A stretch of DNA of 38,372 nt from Halorubrum tebenquichense DSM 14210 (GCF_000337415.1 NZ_AOJD01000077.1:124583-162954), one strand, 5' to 3'. Shown: positions 7,652 to 16,822, counted from the stretch's first letter. Program-made: numbers and translations. The notes: a model not told the origin generated them from the sequence alone.

Positions 7652-8809
7652 ATGGCATTGACAAACCTCCGAAAGTGCGAGTCGCTCGACGCGGTGATCG
7701 TCGGCGCGGGTGCTGCCGGCGTCGGAACCGGCGTCGTCCTCGAGGACCTCGGTCTAGATTCCTACGCGATTCTCGACCGAGAGGCGGTCGGCGCGTCGTT
7801 CAGACAGTGGCCCGACGAGATGCAATTGATCACGCCCTCATTTCCGAGCAACAGCTTCGGCTGTCGAGACTTGAACGCCGTAACTACTGATACGTCGCCG
7901 GCATTCACGCTCGATAGCGAGCATCCAAGCGGTGACGAGTACGCCGAATACCTCGAGGGGGTCGCCGAGTTCTACGACCTCCCCGTCCGGACCGGCGTCG
8001 ACGTGGAGTCGGTACAGCGTCACAACGATGAGTTCATGATTCATACGTCGAGTGGTCCGATCCACAGCCGGTTCGTCGTCTGGGCGACCGGCCAGTTCGG
8101 CCGGCCGAACGACGAGCCGTTCCCGGGTGCGAGCCACTGCGTTCACAACACTCGGGTCGGATCGTGGAGCTCGTTTGCCGACGAGTGTGTCGACGACCCG
8201 GTCGTAATCGTCGGCGGGTACGAGAGCGGGATCGACGCGGCGCTCACGCTCGCCGACGTGGGGCAAGAGACGATCGTTCTCGACGAGAAAGGGCCGTGGC
8301 GGTTCCGCGGGCCCGACCCGAGCGAAGTGCTCTCGCCGTACACGAGCCAACAGTTGCGCGAAGCGTTCGAACGGGACGCGCCGATTACGCTCGAAGACGG
8401 CGTCCGCGTCGAACGGGTCGAGCGCGCAGAGAGTGATAATGAGTCGTTCGAGGTCGTCAGCACGGACGGTGAGACGTTTGCGACGCGGAATCAACCTGTG
8501 CTGGCAACTGGGTTCCAAAGCGGACTCGGCCTCGCAGACGAGTACTTCGCGTTCGACGACGGCTGGCCGGAACTGACCGAGCGGGACGAGTCGACGACGA
8601 CTCCCGGGGCGTTTCTGGTCGGCCCACAGGTTTCACACAACGGCCAGCTGTTCTGCTTTATTTACAAGTTCAGACAGCGCTTCGCCGTGGTCGCCGACGA
8701 AATCGCCGCGAGACTCGATATCGACCGTACTCCCCTCGAGGAGTACCGTGAGAAGGACATGTTCCTCGAGGACCTGTCCTGCTGTGAGCCTGACATGTGC
8801 GACTGCTGA
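7652..8809 (+). CDS. FAD-dependent NAD(P)-binding oxidoreductase with cysteine-rich tail
   Basis: A 385-residue flavin-dependent oxidoreductase-like protein. The nucleotide-binding glycine motif [10 protein letters not shown] is at residues 18-27, a second Rossmann motif [11 protein letters not shown] is mid-chain, and the linker motif WATGQFGRP is present, as in YpdA/Baeyer-Villiger-like enzymes. The last nine residues are CCEPDMCDC, giving four cysteines at 377, 378, 383 and 385, a possible metal-binding or thiol-transfer tail. The start at 7652 (ATG) is chosen over an upstream TTG that would add ten hydrophobic residues. The gene runs two bases from the uS14 gene, in the same operon. Confidence 0.87.
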   Translation: MALTNLRKCESLDAVIVGAGAAGVGTGVVLEDLGLDSYAILDREAVGASFRQWPDEMQLITPSFPSNSFGCRDLNAVTTDTSPAFTLDSEHPSGDEYAEYLEGVAEFYDLPVRTGVDVESVQRHNDEFMIHTSSGPIHSRFVVWATGQFGRPNDEPFPGASHCVHNTRVGSWSSFADECVDDPVVIVGGYESGIDAALTLADVGQETIVLDEKGPWRFRGPDPSEVLSPYTSQQLREAFERDAPITLEDGVRVERVERAESDNESFEVVSTDGETFATRNQPVLATGFQSGLGLADEYFAFDDGWPELTERDESTTTPGAFLVGPQVSHNGQLFCFIYKFRQRFAVVADEIAARLDIDRTPLEEYREKDMFLEDLSCCEPDMCDC

Positions 8810-8811
8810 TC

Positions 8812-8997
8812 ATGGCACGAGACACATCGAACGAGGACGGCAGCATCGAGCAATCAACTGAGGCGAGTAACGACGATCGACACGTCTGCCGGATGACCGG
8901 CCGCAAACAGGGTCTCGTCGGGAAGTACGACATCTGGCTCTGTCGGCAGTCGTTCCGCGAGCTGGCCCCCACGATCGGGTTCGAGAAGTATGACTGA
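8812..8997 (+). CDS. rps14: 30S ribosomal protein uS14 variant with incomplete zinc site
   Basis: A 61-residue uS14 homologue. After a charged N-terminal tail of about 25 residues it has the archaeal core [18 protein letters not shown], then SFRELAP and GFEKYD. The canonical site is two CxxC pairs; here the first pair reads C-R-M-T and the second C-R-Q-S, so two of the four cysteines are missing and classical zinc binding is unlikely. In bacteria, zinc-free uS14 paralogues replace the zinc form during zinc starvation. The gene is far from any ribosomal operon and sits between a metal-linked oxidoreductase and a FeoB-like transporter. Whether the main chromosomal copy also lacks these cysteines cannot be seen here. 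Confidence 0.88.
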   Translation: MARDTSNEDGSIEQSTEASNDDRHVCRMTGRKQGLVGKYDIWLCRQSFRELAPTIGFEKYD

Positions 8998-10711
8998 AAG
9001 GCGGGAGCGACCGGCCGACACACCGGCTGCGGAGGATGCCGACAGAGAGACTATCGTAGTCGTCGGGAAGGAAAGCGTCGGGAAGTCCGAACTCGTCTCC
9101 TCACTCACGGGCGACCGGCCGACTAGCGGAAACTTCCGCGGTACCACTACCCGCAGTGAGCGGTACACGACCGATAGGTACGAGTTCGTCGATACGCCCG
9201 GGATCGTCCTCGATGCCGACACCGAGGGAACGCGGGACGCACTGGCGCAGGTCGACGAAGACGAGACAGTGTTGCTCGTCGTTCCGGCGACGGATATCGA
9301 CGACGACCTCGACGCGCTACTGCCGCTGGTCGAATCCCATCTCGGAGCCGTCGTCGTCACCTTCTGGGACAAAGTCGAGGAGCGAACCGAAACCCGCCGC
9401 GCACTCGAGGAACTGAGCGCCGACATCGGCGTTCCGGTCGTCCCCGTCGACGCTCGCACGGTCGAGCGACCGATGGTCGACGGCGGGACACCGGGGGCGA
9501 GGGCCGGAACGTCGACCGACGCCTACGGGAAGATCATGGACGCATTGGCTCAGCCGGGGATCTTCCCTGACACTGCGCGCAAGCGGGTCGGTCGACGGAT
9601 CGAACCGCCGAAAACGGTGTTCGAGTGGCCGATCGCCGGCCCGCTGGTGAGCCTGTTGCTCCTGTTGGTCCCGGCCGGCGCGGCGGTCTGGTTCGCAAAC
9701 ACACTCGCCAGCGAACTCGATCCGATCGTGGGGGCCGCCTTCGAACCGCTGGTCGCGGCCGCCGAGCGGCTTCCGGAGCCGCTAGCAGTACTGTTGACGA
9801 ACGAGTACGGTCTGCTATCGATGGGACCCTTTCTGTTCGTCTGGGCCGGCCCAACGATGCTCCTCTTTGCGGTGATTCTCGGCGTGTACAAGAACACGGG
9901 CGTCGTCACCCGAATGACTGTCGCACTACATCCGACGATGCGACGGATCGGCCTCTCCGGTCGGGACCTCATCCGGGTCGTGATGGGCTTCGGCTGTAAC
10001 GTCCCCGCGGTGGTCAACACCCGCTCGTGTTCGGACTGTACGCGATGTACGACCATTTCGGCGATCTCGTTCGGCTCAGCGTGTTCGTACCAGTTTCCCG
10101 CGACGCTCGCAGTGTTCGCGGCGGTCGGCATGGGCTGGCTCGTCGGGCCCTACCTGCTCGCGTTGGCGGTCACGACGTTCATTTACGTCGGACTGATCGC
10201 GCCCGCTGAAGCCCGAGAGTCGACCACCGTGATCGACCGCCGAACGTTCCTCCAGTGGCCAGACCCGAAGGCGGTCGCCCGTGAGGCCTGGAGCGCGCTC
10301 AGGGAGTTCTTTATGAAGGCACTCCCTGTCTTTGTCGTCATCACCTTCGTCGCCGCCGCGCTCGACCGTCTCGGCGTGATCGACGCGCTGGGATCGGTGC
10401 TTGGACCGGCGATGAGTCTGTTCAATCTCCCGGCAGATGCCGCGCTCACAGTCGTGCTGGCGTCGATCCGGAAGGACGGGATCGCCCTGCTGACTGCTGA
10501 CGGCGCATCGACGGCGGCCACGCTCTCGCCGGTACAGGTACTCGTAGTCGTCTATCTCGCAGGGGTCTTGCTGCCGTGTCTGGTGACAGCGTTTACCGTT
10601 GCCCGCGAGGTCTCACCACAATGGGCTCTGACAATGATGCTTCGGCAGGCGGTTGCTGCGATCGGCTTTGCGGCCGTGATCGCGTGGGGAGGTGTAGTCG
10701 TCTTCGGCTGA
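8990..10711 (+). CDS. feoB: FeoB-like GTPase-coupled metal transporter (short form)
   Basis: A 573-residue protein with an N-terminal GTPase domain and about eight to ten membrane segments. G1 is GKESVGKS at residues 26-33 and G3 is DTPG at 68-71. The G4 region reads FWDKVE rather than NKxD. The FeoB gate signature [14 protein letters not shown] lies near residues 330-345, followed by CSDCTRC, an extra C-x2-C-x2-C cluster. Typical FeoB is about 650-770 residues; this one has a shortened cytoplasmic region. It overlaps the uS14 gene by eight bases, so it is part of the same transcript. The context argues for zinc or other divalent import or export rather than ordinary iron uptake. Confidence 0.85.
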   Translation: MTERRERPADTPAAEDADRETIVVVGKESVGKSELVSSLTGDRPTSGNFRGTTTRSERYTTDRYEFVDTPGIVLDADTEGTRDALAQVDEDETVLLVVPATDIDDDLDALLPLVESHLGAVVVTFWDKVEERTETRRALEELSADIGVPVVPVDARTVERPMVDGGTPGARAGTSTDAYGKIMDALAQPGIFPDTARKRVGRRIEPPKTVFEWPIAGPLVSLLLLLVPAGAAVWFANTLASELDPIVGAAFEPLVAAAERLPEPLAVLLTNEYGLLSMGPFLFVWAGPTMLLFAVILGVYKNTGVVTRMTVALHPTMRRIGLSGRDLIRVVMGFGCNVPAVVNTRSCSDCTRCTTISAISFGSACSYQFPATLAVFAAVGMGWLVGPYLLALAVTTFIYVGLIAPAEARESTTVIDRRTFLQWPDPKAVAREAWSALREFFMKALPVFVVITFVAAALDRLGVIDALGSVLGPAMSLFNLPADAALTVVLASIRKDGIALLTADGASTAATLSPVQVLVVVYLAGVLLPCLVTAFTVAREVSPQWALTMMLRQAVAAIGFAAVIAWGGVVVFG

Positions 10712-10832
10712 TCTCTGGCAGATCTAGAGAGCAGAATCCTCGGTCAGACTCATTCCCAAAAATTTTGATAGGAAAACATACATCAGTTCTATCCCCCAAA
10801 TATTGTCTATATAGGGTGCCGAAACACCAACG

Positions 10833-11129
10833 ATGACCAATGAGATAGACATCCCAAGCGAACCACGGGCTGCGGTCGACGCGCTGGCCAACCATCTAAC
10901 TGCGACCGCAGAGCGCCCAATTCCGCCGGCGACCAACCGCTGGCTCGGTGAAGCCGAGGCTGTCGCCCGCGATGCTACCAGCGACGACCTCGACACCCCA
11001 ACTAGACGGAAACGTGTTCGACAGGTTGCCACACTGCTTGAGTCGGCTGACAAAACGGACGACGCGGTCGCCGATCGCCACATCGAAGCGGCGATTGAGT
11101 GCTGTCAAGTCGCTCTTGCTGACGGGTGA
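10833..11129 (+). CDS. Conserved small helical haloarchaeal protein
   Basis: A 98-residue acidic, predominantly helical protein. The recognisable stretch RPIPPATNRWLGEAEAVARD and then RKRVRQVATLLES resembles a short family common in haloarchaea whose number I cannot recall. No catalytic motif or membrane helix is seen, and one CC pair is present near the C-terminus. It has its own 120-base AT-rich upstream region with runs such as AAAAATTTTG, so it is probably not in the FeoB transcript. Confidence 0.65.
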   Translation: MTNEIDIPSEPRAAVDALANHLTATAERPIPPATNRWLGEAEAVARDATSDDLDTPTRRKRVRQVATLLESADKTDDAVADRHIEAAIECCQVALADG

Positions 11130-11301
11130 TTTAGATCCTAGTTGTACGGAGTCACTCTCGTCACCAATTAAATTCTAATTTGTGAGGAAACCAAATTAAA
11201 CTACACCAAGTTATTCTCTTTCGTTAAAGAAACCAATATAAGTTACAAAAGAGTGTTCCAGCGCATCACACTTATGTTCGTAGTCTCTGAAGAATAGTTT
11301 G
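11130..11301 (+). promoter_or_regulatory. AT-rich regulatory region upstream of sufB
   Basis: This 172-base gap is much richer in A/T than its surroundings. It holds a near-direct repeat, ACCAATTAAA and ACCAAATTAAA, separated by about 20 bases, followed by CAATATAAG, a possible TATA box about 65 bases before the sufB ATG. The repeat may be an operator; this is inference. Confidence 0.4.
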
Positions 11302-12732
11302 ATGAGTTCAAAACAAGACGATCTCAAGGAGACGAACACCGAGGCCCGCTTCGAGTTCAAGAAGGAGGAGAAGTCCGCCTTCCAGACCGAGAAGGGCCTC
11401 ACCGAGGAGACAGTCCGTGTCATCTCCGAGGACAAGGGCGAGCCGGAGTGGATGTTAGAGCGCCGCCTGCGCGCGCTCGAGCAGTTCCAGGAGATGCCGA
11501 TGCCGACCGACTGGCCCGGCCAGCCGGACCTCAGTGAGGTCGACGTCGACGAGATTGTCCCGTACATCCGGCCGGACGTCGATGTTCGCGCCGGCGTTGA
11601 CGACTGGACCGAACTTCCGGACGAGATCCAAGACACCTTCGACAAGCTGGGCATCCCAGAGGCCGAAAAGAACGCGCTCTCGGGCGTCGGCGCCCAGTAC
11701 GAGTCCGAGGTCGTCTACCAGAACATGCAGGAGCGCTGGGAGGAGAAGGGCGTGGTCTTCTGTAACATGGACGAGGCCGTCCAAGAGCACGAAGAGCTCG
11801 TCCGCGAGCACTTCATGACGAAGTGCGTCCCGCCGAGCGACAACAAGTTCGCGGCGCTTCACGGCGCCATCTGGTCCGGCGGCTCGTTCGTCTACGTCCC
11901 CGAAAACACCACCGTTGACATGCCTATCCAGGCGTACTTCCGGATGAATAGCGAGGGGATGGGCCAGTTCGAGCACACGCTCATCATCGCTGAGGAAGGC
12001 GCCGAGGTCCACTACATCGAGGGCTGTTCCGCCCCGAAGTACTCGAAGTTCAATCTCCACTGTGGCGGCGTCGAGGTGTTCGTCGACGAGGACGCACACG
12101 TTCAGTACTCGACCGTTCAAAATTGGTCGAAGAACACGTACAACCTGAACACCAAGCGCGCCATTGCGGAGAAGGGCGGGCGCATGGAGTGGATCTCTGG
12201 GTCGATGGGATCGAGGGCGACGATGCTGTACCCGTCGACGATCCTGAAAGGCCGGGGTGCCTCCGACAACCACATCACCATCGCGATGGCCGGCGAGGGC
12301 CAAGACATCGACACGGGCGCGAAGGTCTACCACAACGCGCCCGAGACCAAGTCGACGGTCGAGTCGAAGTCGATCGCGAAGGACGGCGGCCGCACGAACT
12401 ACCGCGGTCTCGTCCACATCGCCGACGGCGCCGAGAACTCTTCGACGGCCGTCGAGTGCGACGCGCTGATGTTCGACAACGAGTCGACGTCGGACACGAT
12501 GCCATACATGGAGATCAACGAATCGAAGGTCGACGTCGCCCACGAGGCGACCGTCGGCAAGATCGGCGACGAGGACATCTTCTACCTCCAGTCGCGCGGT
12601 CTCGACGACGACGACGCGAAACAGATGATCGTCTCTGGCTTCATCGAGCCGATCACGGAGGAGCTGCCGATCGAGTACGCCGTCGAGCTGAACCGGCTTG
12701 TCGAACTCGAGATGGAGGGCTCGCTCGGGTGA
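11302..12732 (+). CDS. sufB: Fe-S cluster assembly scaffold protein SufB, without SufC or SufD
   Basis: A 476-residue SufB. It has an N-terminal helical region, then the right-handed beta-helix core, with conserved stretches FCNMDEAVQEH, TKCVPPSDNKFAALHGA, HYIEGCSAP and VDVAHEATVGKIGDEDIFYL. SufB with SufC and SufD forms the scaffold that builds Fe-S clusters; haloarchaea normally carry sufC-sufB-sufD together. Here neither partner is adjacent, so this may be a second copy or rely on SufCD elsewhere. ATG at 11302 is chosen over TTG at 11299. Codon usage is very GC-rich and differs from the AT-rich region before it. Confidence 0.95.
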   Translation: MSSKQDDLKETNTEARFEFKKEEKSAFQTEKGLTEETVRVISEDKGEPEWMLERRLRALEQFQEMPMPTDWPGQPDLSEVDVDEIVPYIRPDVDVRAGVDDWTELPDEIQDTFDKLGIPEAEKNALSGVGAQYESEVVYQNMQERWEEKGVVFCNMDEAVQEHEELVREHFMTKCVPPSDNKFAALHGAIWSGGSFVYVPENTTVDMPIQAYFRMNSEGMGQFEHTLIIAEEGAEVHYIEGCSAPKYSKFNLHCGGVEVFVDEDAHVQYSTVQNWSKNTYNLNTKRAIAEKGGRMEWISGSMGSRATMLYPSTILKGRGASDNHITIAMAGEGQDIDTGAKVYHNAPETKSTVESKSIAKDGGRTNYRGLVHIADGAENSSTAVECDALMFDNESTSDTMPYMEINESKVDVAHEATVGKIGDEDIFYLQSRGLDDDDAKQMIVSGFIEPITEELPIEYAVELNRLVELEMEGSLG

Positions 12733-12736
12733 TCTG

Positions 12737-12877
12737 ATGCCGGAGTGTGCACATTGCGGGGGACACGTCTCACAGCGATTCGTGACCGTGTTCGGCCTAG
12801 ACGGTGGTGACGTAGTCGCCTGCCCAGCGTGTTCCAGTCAAGCGAACATCGCGGAGACGGTCTTAGACCGTCGCTGA
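12737..12877 (+). CDS. 46-residue zinc-ribbon protein resembling DUF7563
   Basis: A small frame from ATG at 12737 to TGA at 12877, four bases after sufB. It starts MPECAHCGGHVSQRFVTVFG and has C4-x2-C7 and C29-x2-C32, a complete single zinc ribbon. The opening matches my memory of the haloarchaeal DUF7563 family. Function is unknown; such proteins are often DNA-binding or metal-buffering. Tight coupling to sufB and to the next zinc-ribbon gene suggests one transcript. Confidence 0.75.
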   Translation: MPECAHCGGHVSQRFVTVFGLDGGDVVACPACSSQANIAETVLDRR

Positions 12878-12886
12878 CAGCGAACG

Positions 12887-13252
12887 ATGGAACACTGCTT
12901 CGCGTGCGACACCGACTATGGGTACTTTGGGACGACACCGCACGAAGGGTCCTGTCCAGCCTGCGGCTCGTCAGCTGTCACGCCAGCAGGCGAACTCAGC
13001 GTCGTCGACACGACAACGTGGGAGAGTGCTACCGGTCTCTCGACGATCCACGTGACGGCGACCGATAGACGAGCGCGTCGCTTCGAGTTTGTCGTTGCGG
13101 CACGTCGCGGGCGAGGGGAACTTGTCTGTCTCGCGATCGACGGGACAGAGGTACCTACCGATACGGTGTGGTCGGTTCCGTCCGCCGTCGCTACGAGAGT
13201 TACCGCACACGGGATTAGGATCAGTGACTCGACGCCAGCTCAGAGCCGATGA
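12887..13252 (+). CDS. Zinc-ribbon protein of unknown function
   Basis: A 121-residue protein with an N-terminal ribbon, C4-x2-C7 and C23-x2-C26, followed by a beta-rich domain of about 90 residues with no recognised motif. Its ATG is nine bases after the preceding small zinc-ribbon gene. It could be a nucleic-acid-binding or adaptor protein; no function can be assigned. The downstream 330 bases hold no gene. Confidence 0.65.
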   Translation: MEHCFACDTDYGYFGTTPHEGSCPACGSSAVTPAGELSVVDTTTWESATGLSTIHVTATDRRARRFEFVVAARRGRGELVCLAIDGTEVPTDTVWSVPSAVATRVTAHGIRISDSTPAQSR

Positions 13253-13578
13253 TGAACAGTATAGGCTATATACGCAGCCCGTCGCGTCTGTTCTGTCTCG
13301 ATTACGAGCGGTAGCACCACGTAATATCTGATATGTTTGAGCGTGTCGTTACAAATATCCGAACAGGAGAGCTGCCGAGCGGTTCGAATCGCCCGACCGA
13401 TGAGTAGCCGCGCGCTAAACGACACCTCACGTCACCGGACAGTCGAAGTATGAACTCGACAACGACGTGTTACGCCGACAGGAAAAGCTGATCAACTCAG
13501 CACTTCATCCCGTCATAGGAGCTGAAACATAGAGTAGTTGCGTGGGCTCGGGCAGGCCATCTATCGGTACTCAACAAC
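13253..13578. other. Gap between convergent operons, no gene seen
   Basis: About 326 bases between the ends of two convergent transcription units. Short frames exist but none has coding character. A segment near 13450-13530 can be read as a short open stretch ending at TAG, but no family was recognised, so it is left unannotated. Confidence 0.5.
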
Positions 13579-14718
13579 TCACTCCGAGACGGGAAATACC
13601 GTGAGATCGCTCACCATGACAGTAACGGTTACGCGGTCGCCTTCACGGAGTCCGTCGCGATGTTGCTCGACGACTACTGCCTCGCCGGAGTCAACCTCCA
13701 CACGTACGTCGTAGCGGCGTCCAACGTCACGTACATGTGTCACCGTCCCCTGTATCTCGATCGCTTCCGATCGGTTATCGAGACTCTCCCGATCAGTCGA
13801 TGCGTCCGGTCGATCCGATGTGTTCTCGCCTTCGCTCGACTGCCCGTCGGACCCCGATGTAAGCCTGACTACCAAGTCGCCCGGTCGAACGTGAACGACC
13901 GCGCGGGATGTATCGGTAAACTCTTTCCCAACGGCGTCGGCTGGCAAAGCGACCCCGCCGACCGCCACCATCGACGGCTCACCACCGTCGACCCTCGCCG
14001 AAAGTTCGTTCGAGCGTCCGAGGAATGACGCGACGAACCGGGTCGACGGCGATTCGTAGAGTTGTCGGGGGTCTCCTGTCGCGACGGTCGCCCCGTCGCG
14101 GAGGATGACGAGCCGGTCCGCGACCGACATCGCGTCCTCCTGATCGTGGGTAACGAACAGCGTCGTCACGCCGGTTTCCTGCTGGATTCGGACGATCTCG
14201 TCGCGGAGCCGCGCACGGAGTCCCCTGTCAAGCGCCGACAGCGGCTCGTCGAGCAGGAGAACATCTGGTTCGGGAGCGAGGGCACGAGCGAGTTCGACGC
14301 GGCGGGTCTCGCCCCCACTGAGCGATGTCGGCGACGCGTCACGTCGGTCGGTGAGTTCGACTAGTTTGAGATACCGATCGACACGGTCACTCACCTGATC
14401 GGGCGTGAGATCACCGGTTTCCAGTCCATACGCGACGTTCTCGGCGACAGTCATGTGTGGGTACAGCGTCGACCGCTGAAAGACGACCCCGACGTTACGA
14501 TCCTCCGGCGGGATGCCGGTGACGTCGGTCCCGCGGAGCGATATCCTGCCGGCTGTCGGGTTGAGGTGCCCGGCAATCGCTTGAACGACAGTCGTCTTCC
14601 CGCAGCCGCTCGGCCCGAGCAGCGCGACGAGTTCTCCATCCTCGAGGGCGAGCGACACGTCATCGAGCGCGCGCTCGCTCCCGTACCGATGGGTCAATCC
14701 GTCGAGTTCGAGGGTCAT
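13579..14718 (-). CDS. wtpC: Tungstate/molybdate-type ABC transporter ATP-binding protein
   Basis: A 379-residue ATPase with Walker A GPSGCGKTT near residues 34-42, signature LSGGETRRV, Walker B VLLLDEPLSALD and switch FVTHDQEDAMSVAD. A C-terminal region of about 140 residues resembles the TOBE/MOP domain that senses oxyanion in related systems, with an Asp/Ser-rich insert near residues 290-320. It is the last gene of a tight three-gene operon and overlaps the permease gene by four bases. Sulfate or thiosulfate transporters have similar ATPases, but the binding protein points to tungstate or molybdate. Confidence 0.9.
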   Translation of the reverse strand: MTLELDGLTHRYGSERALDDVSLALEDGELVALLGPSGCGKTTVVQAIAGHLNPTAGRISLRGTDVTGIPPEDRNVGVVFQRSTLYPHMTVAENVAYGLETGDLTPDQVSDRVDRYLKLVELTDRRDASPTSLSGGETRRVELARALAPEPDVLLLDEPLSALDRGLRARLRDEIVRIQQETGVTTLFVTHDQEDAMSVADRLVILRDGATVATGDPRQLYESPSTRFVASFLGRSNELSARVDGGEPSMVAVGGVALPADAVGKEFTDTSRAVVHVRPGDLVVRLTSGSDGQSSEGENTSDRPDASTDRESLDNRSEAIEIQGTVTHVRDVGRRYDVRVEVDSGEAVVVEQHRDGLREGDRVTVTVMVSDLTVFPVSE

Positions 14719-15536
14719 TTCTCCACCGCGGTGGGAACGCCGGCGAACCGCTGGACTGTGGCGACCACGATGAACGTGACAGCCAACAGCGCGAGCGCGA
14801 GCGGAACGATCGCGTCAATACCGCCGGCGATGAAGTCGACCCAGATACGCGTCGGGATCGTCCGGGGGTTGTACGCGACCATCATCGTGGCGCCGAACTC
14901 GCCGATGGCTCGTGCAAACGTGAGTACGACCCCGGCGACGATCGCCCGGCTCGTGAGCGGAAGCGACACGCGCCTGAACGTGGCTATCGGTCCGTAGCCG
15001 AGCGATCGGGACGCCTGTTCGAGACGCTCGTCGACGGCGCCGAACCCAGCGCGAGCGGTGATCACTACGAACGGCGCAGCGACGAACGTCTGCGCGAGAA
15101 CGATGCCGATGAGGCTGTCCGTCAGCGGGATCCCGAGACGAGCTGCGGCGGCACCGATCGGCGTGAATCGGCCCACCACGCTGAGCAGCATTGCCCCGCC
15201 GACGACCGGCGGGACGACGAGCGGGAGCACGACGAGCGCTTCGATGAGCCGCTTTCCCGGGAACGTCTCGCGTGCGAGGACGTACGCGAGCGGCACGCCG
15301 AGAACGGTCGCGATCGCGGTGGCAGCCGGCGCGGTGAGAAGCGAGTTCCGGATCGCCGTCCGGCTCGCCACCTGTGAGAGAGCCTCGACGATAGAAACCG
15401 ATCCGGTCCGGCTGAGAAACACCGCGAAGGGGAGCGCAAAGTAGATGAGCAGGATCCCCCCGAAGAGACCGAAAATCAGCAGCGGCGGTAGTCGCCGAGA
15501 CTTCGTTGCCGGGCGGGTCGCGTTGATGAGGCTCAT
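14715..15536 (-). CDS. wtpB: Tungstate/molybdate-type ABC transporter permease
   Basis: A 273-residue inner-membrane permease with about six hydrophobic segments and the EAA loop near LEQASRSLGYGPIATFRRVSLP. Family features such as VLPLVVPPVVGGAMLL and RAIGEFGATMMVAYNP are seen, the latter being typical of ModB/WtpB. Start and stop both overlap the flanking genes by ATGA, so all three are translationally coupled. Confidence 0.93.
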   Translation of the reverse strand: MSLINATRPATKSRRLPPLLIFGLFGGILLIYFALPFAVFLSRTGSVSIVEALSQVASRTAIRNSLLTAPAATAIATVLGVPLAYVLARETFPGKRLIEALVVLPLVVPPVVGGAMLLSVVGRFTPIGAAAARLGIPLTDSLIGIVLAQTFVAAPFVVITARAGFGAVDERLEQASRSLGYGPIATFRRVSLPLTSRAIVAGVVLTFARAIGEFGATMMVAYNPRTIPTRIWVDFIAGGIDAIVPLALALLAVTFIVVATVQRFAGVPTAVEK

Positions 15537-16453
15537 CTACCCGTTACCTCGGCGGGAACGTCGCCGTGCGATCTTGGGAACTGCTCCGTCTCGAATCCGT
15601 TTTCACGGAGGAGATCGCCGGCGTTCGCGAGGAACCGGACAAACTTGCGTCCAGCGTCTGGCGAGTCAGCACTCTCGAGCACCGTTGCGTTGTACACAAT
15701 CGGCCCGCCGGTCGCCGTGTATCCCTCGTCCGTCGTGTACGAGACCTCTGCGTAGCGATCGGTGTACTCCGGGTTCGAGAAGTCGTACACCTCGGGGAAC
15801 GAGTGGAACGGGAGCTCGTGGTCCGCGGCCATGTTCCGGTAGACGACCGCCGCGGCGCGGTTCCCCGTCTCGACGCCAGCGAGCAACTGGGGTTCCTCCG
15901 GCTCCCGATAGGCGGCCTCTGTGATGGCTTTGGCGAAGCCGTCGAGTCCGTGTTCCCGCTCGGCCAGTCGGAACGCATGGATAGCACGGTATCCAAGGGG
16001 ATCAAGGTCAGGGTCACTTATTGCGAGGGTACCGGGCTCAGCCTCGCGTACGACCTCGTACCACGGCTCGTCCCCCTTTAGTCGCTCCCCGATCCGCGTG
16101 TTGGGGGCGTAGGCGATCCCAATGGCGTTCGACGCGAACGAGATGTCCCACGCTGCGTGCGCATCGTACAGCTGGTCACGCAACAGCTCTGCATCTGCGC
16201 TCACGACAACATCCGGGTATTTCCGGTCATCTCGCACCATCCGCATTACCGCGTTCGTACCATAGTACTCACCCCGACAGGAAATTCCTGTCTCGGACTC
16301 AAACTGCTCTCCGAGGTGATCGTCGATGAGGACCGCGAGGCTCCCGGCGGCGAGGACTGAGACCGAATTGTTGTCGCCGAGACAGCCAGCGACTCCAAGT
16401 CCACTCCCAGCGGCCACCGCTGTGAGGACCGACCGTCGGGAACGCGATTGCAT
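15533..16453 (-). CDS. wtpA: Tungstate/molybdate-type substrate-binding lipoprotein
   Basis: A 306-residue extracellular binding protein. The ATG at 16453 gives a Tat signal with RRSVL, a short hydrophobic stretch and a lipobox VAGC with the lipidated cysteine at residue 24, so it is exported folded and anchored as a lipoprotein. The mature domain has LAAGSLAVLIDDH, EYYGTNAVMRMV, SDPDLDPLGYRA and LLAGVETGNRAAAVVYRN, a layout seen in WtpA/ModA-type proteins where an Asp and a Glu complete octahedral oxyanion binding. The upstream in-frame extension to 16519 lacks a sensible signal and is rejected. Tungstate versus molybdate cannot be told from sequence alone. Confidence 0.9.
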   Translation of the reverse strand: MQSRSRRSVLTAVAAGSGLGVAGCLGDNNSVSVLAAGSLAVLIDDHLGEQFESETGISCRGEYYGTNAVMRMVRDDRKYPDVVVSADAELLRDQLYDAHAAWDISFASNAIGIAYAPNTRIGERLKGDEPWYEVVREAEPGTLAISDPDLDPLGYRAIHAFRLAEREHGLDGFAKAITEAAYREPEEPQLLAGVETGNRAAAVVYRNMAADHELPFHSFPEVYDFSNPEYTDRYAEVSYTTDEGYTATGGPIVYNATVLESADSPDAGRKFVRFLANAGDLLRENGFETEQFPRSHGDVPAEVTGR

Positions 16454-16493
16454 ATCGAAGGGTTCGGCTGTCGAACACATATAACCTACTCTC

Positions 16494-16516
16494 GTTACTA
16501 TTCTACGAGAAGTAAC
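16494..16516 (-). promoter_or_regulatory. Candidate operator upstream of the wtp operon
   Basis: Perfect six-base inverted arms GTTACT and AGTAAC separated by 11 bases, centred about 50 bases upstream of the wtpA start. Position and symmetry fit a regulator dimer; no known consensus was matched. Confidence 0.4.
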
Positions 16517-16822
16517 CATTTTAGAATACGGTTCCAGCTGAAGTTACGTTACAAGTAGCCGAGTTCGATTATAACGCCAAATTGAGTGGACATCAATCTC
16601 GATCCGAGTTCCAAGGTTACGCCGCGTGACTACGGCTCCGGCTTGAGCCTGGCGGTATCCTACGTTGCCGGGGCAATAATTGCGAGAATTCTATGACACG
16701 CAGATGTGATCCACTTTATGACACTGTTCAAATACCAATATCTCGCCGGTGATATCATCGGCGAGCACTCAGCAGCCGCGAGCAATGCGCTCAATCGAGC
16801 AAATGGCTACTCTTAGTGGTGA

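Noticed and set aside
11455-12543. A 362-residue open frame antisense to sufB
   Set aside because: Rich in Arg, Val and Leu repeats with no motif, while sufB on the other strand is unambiguous.
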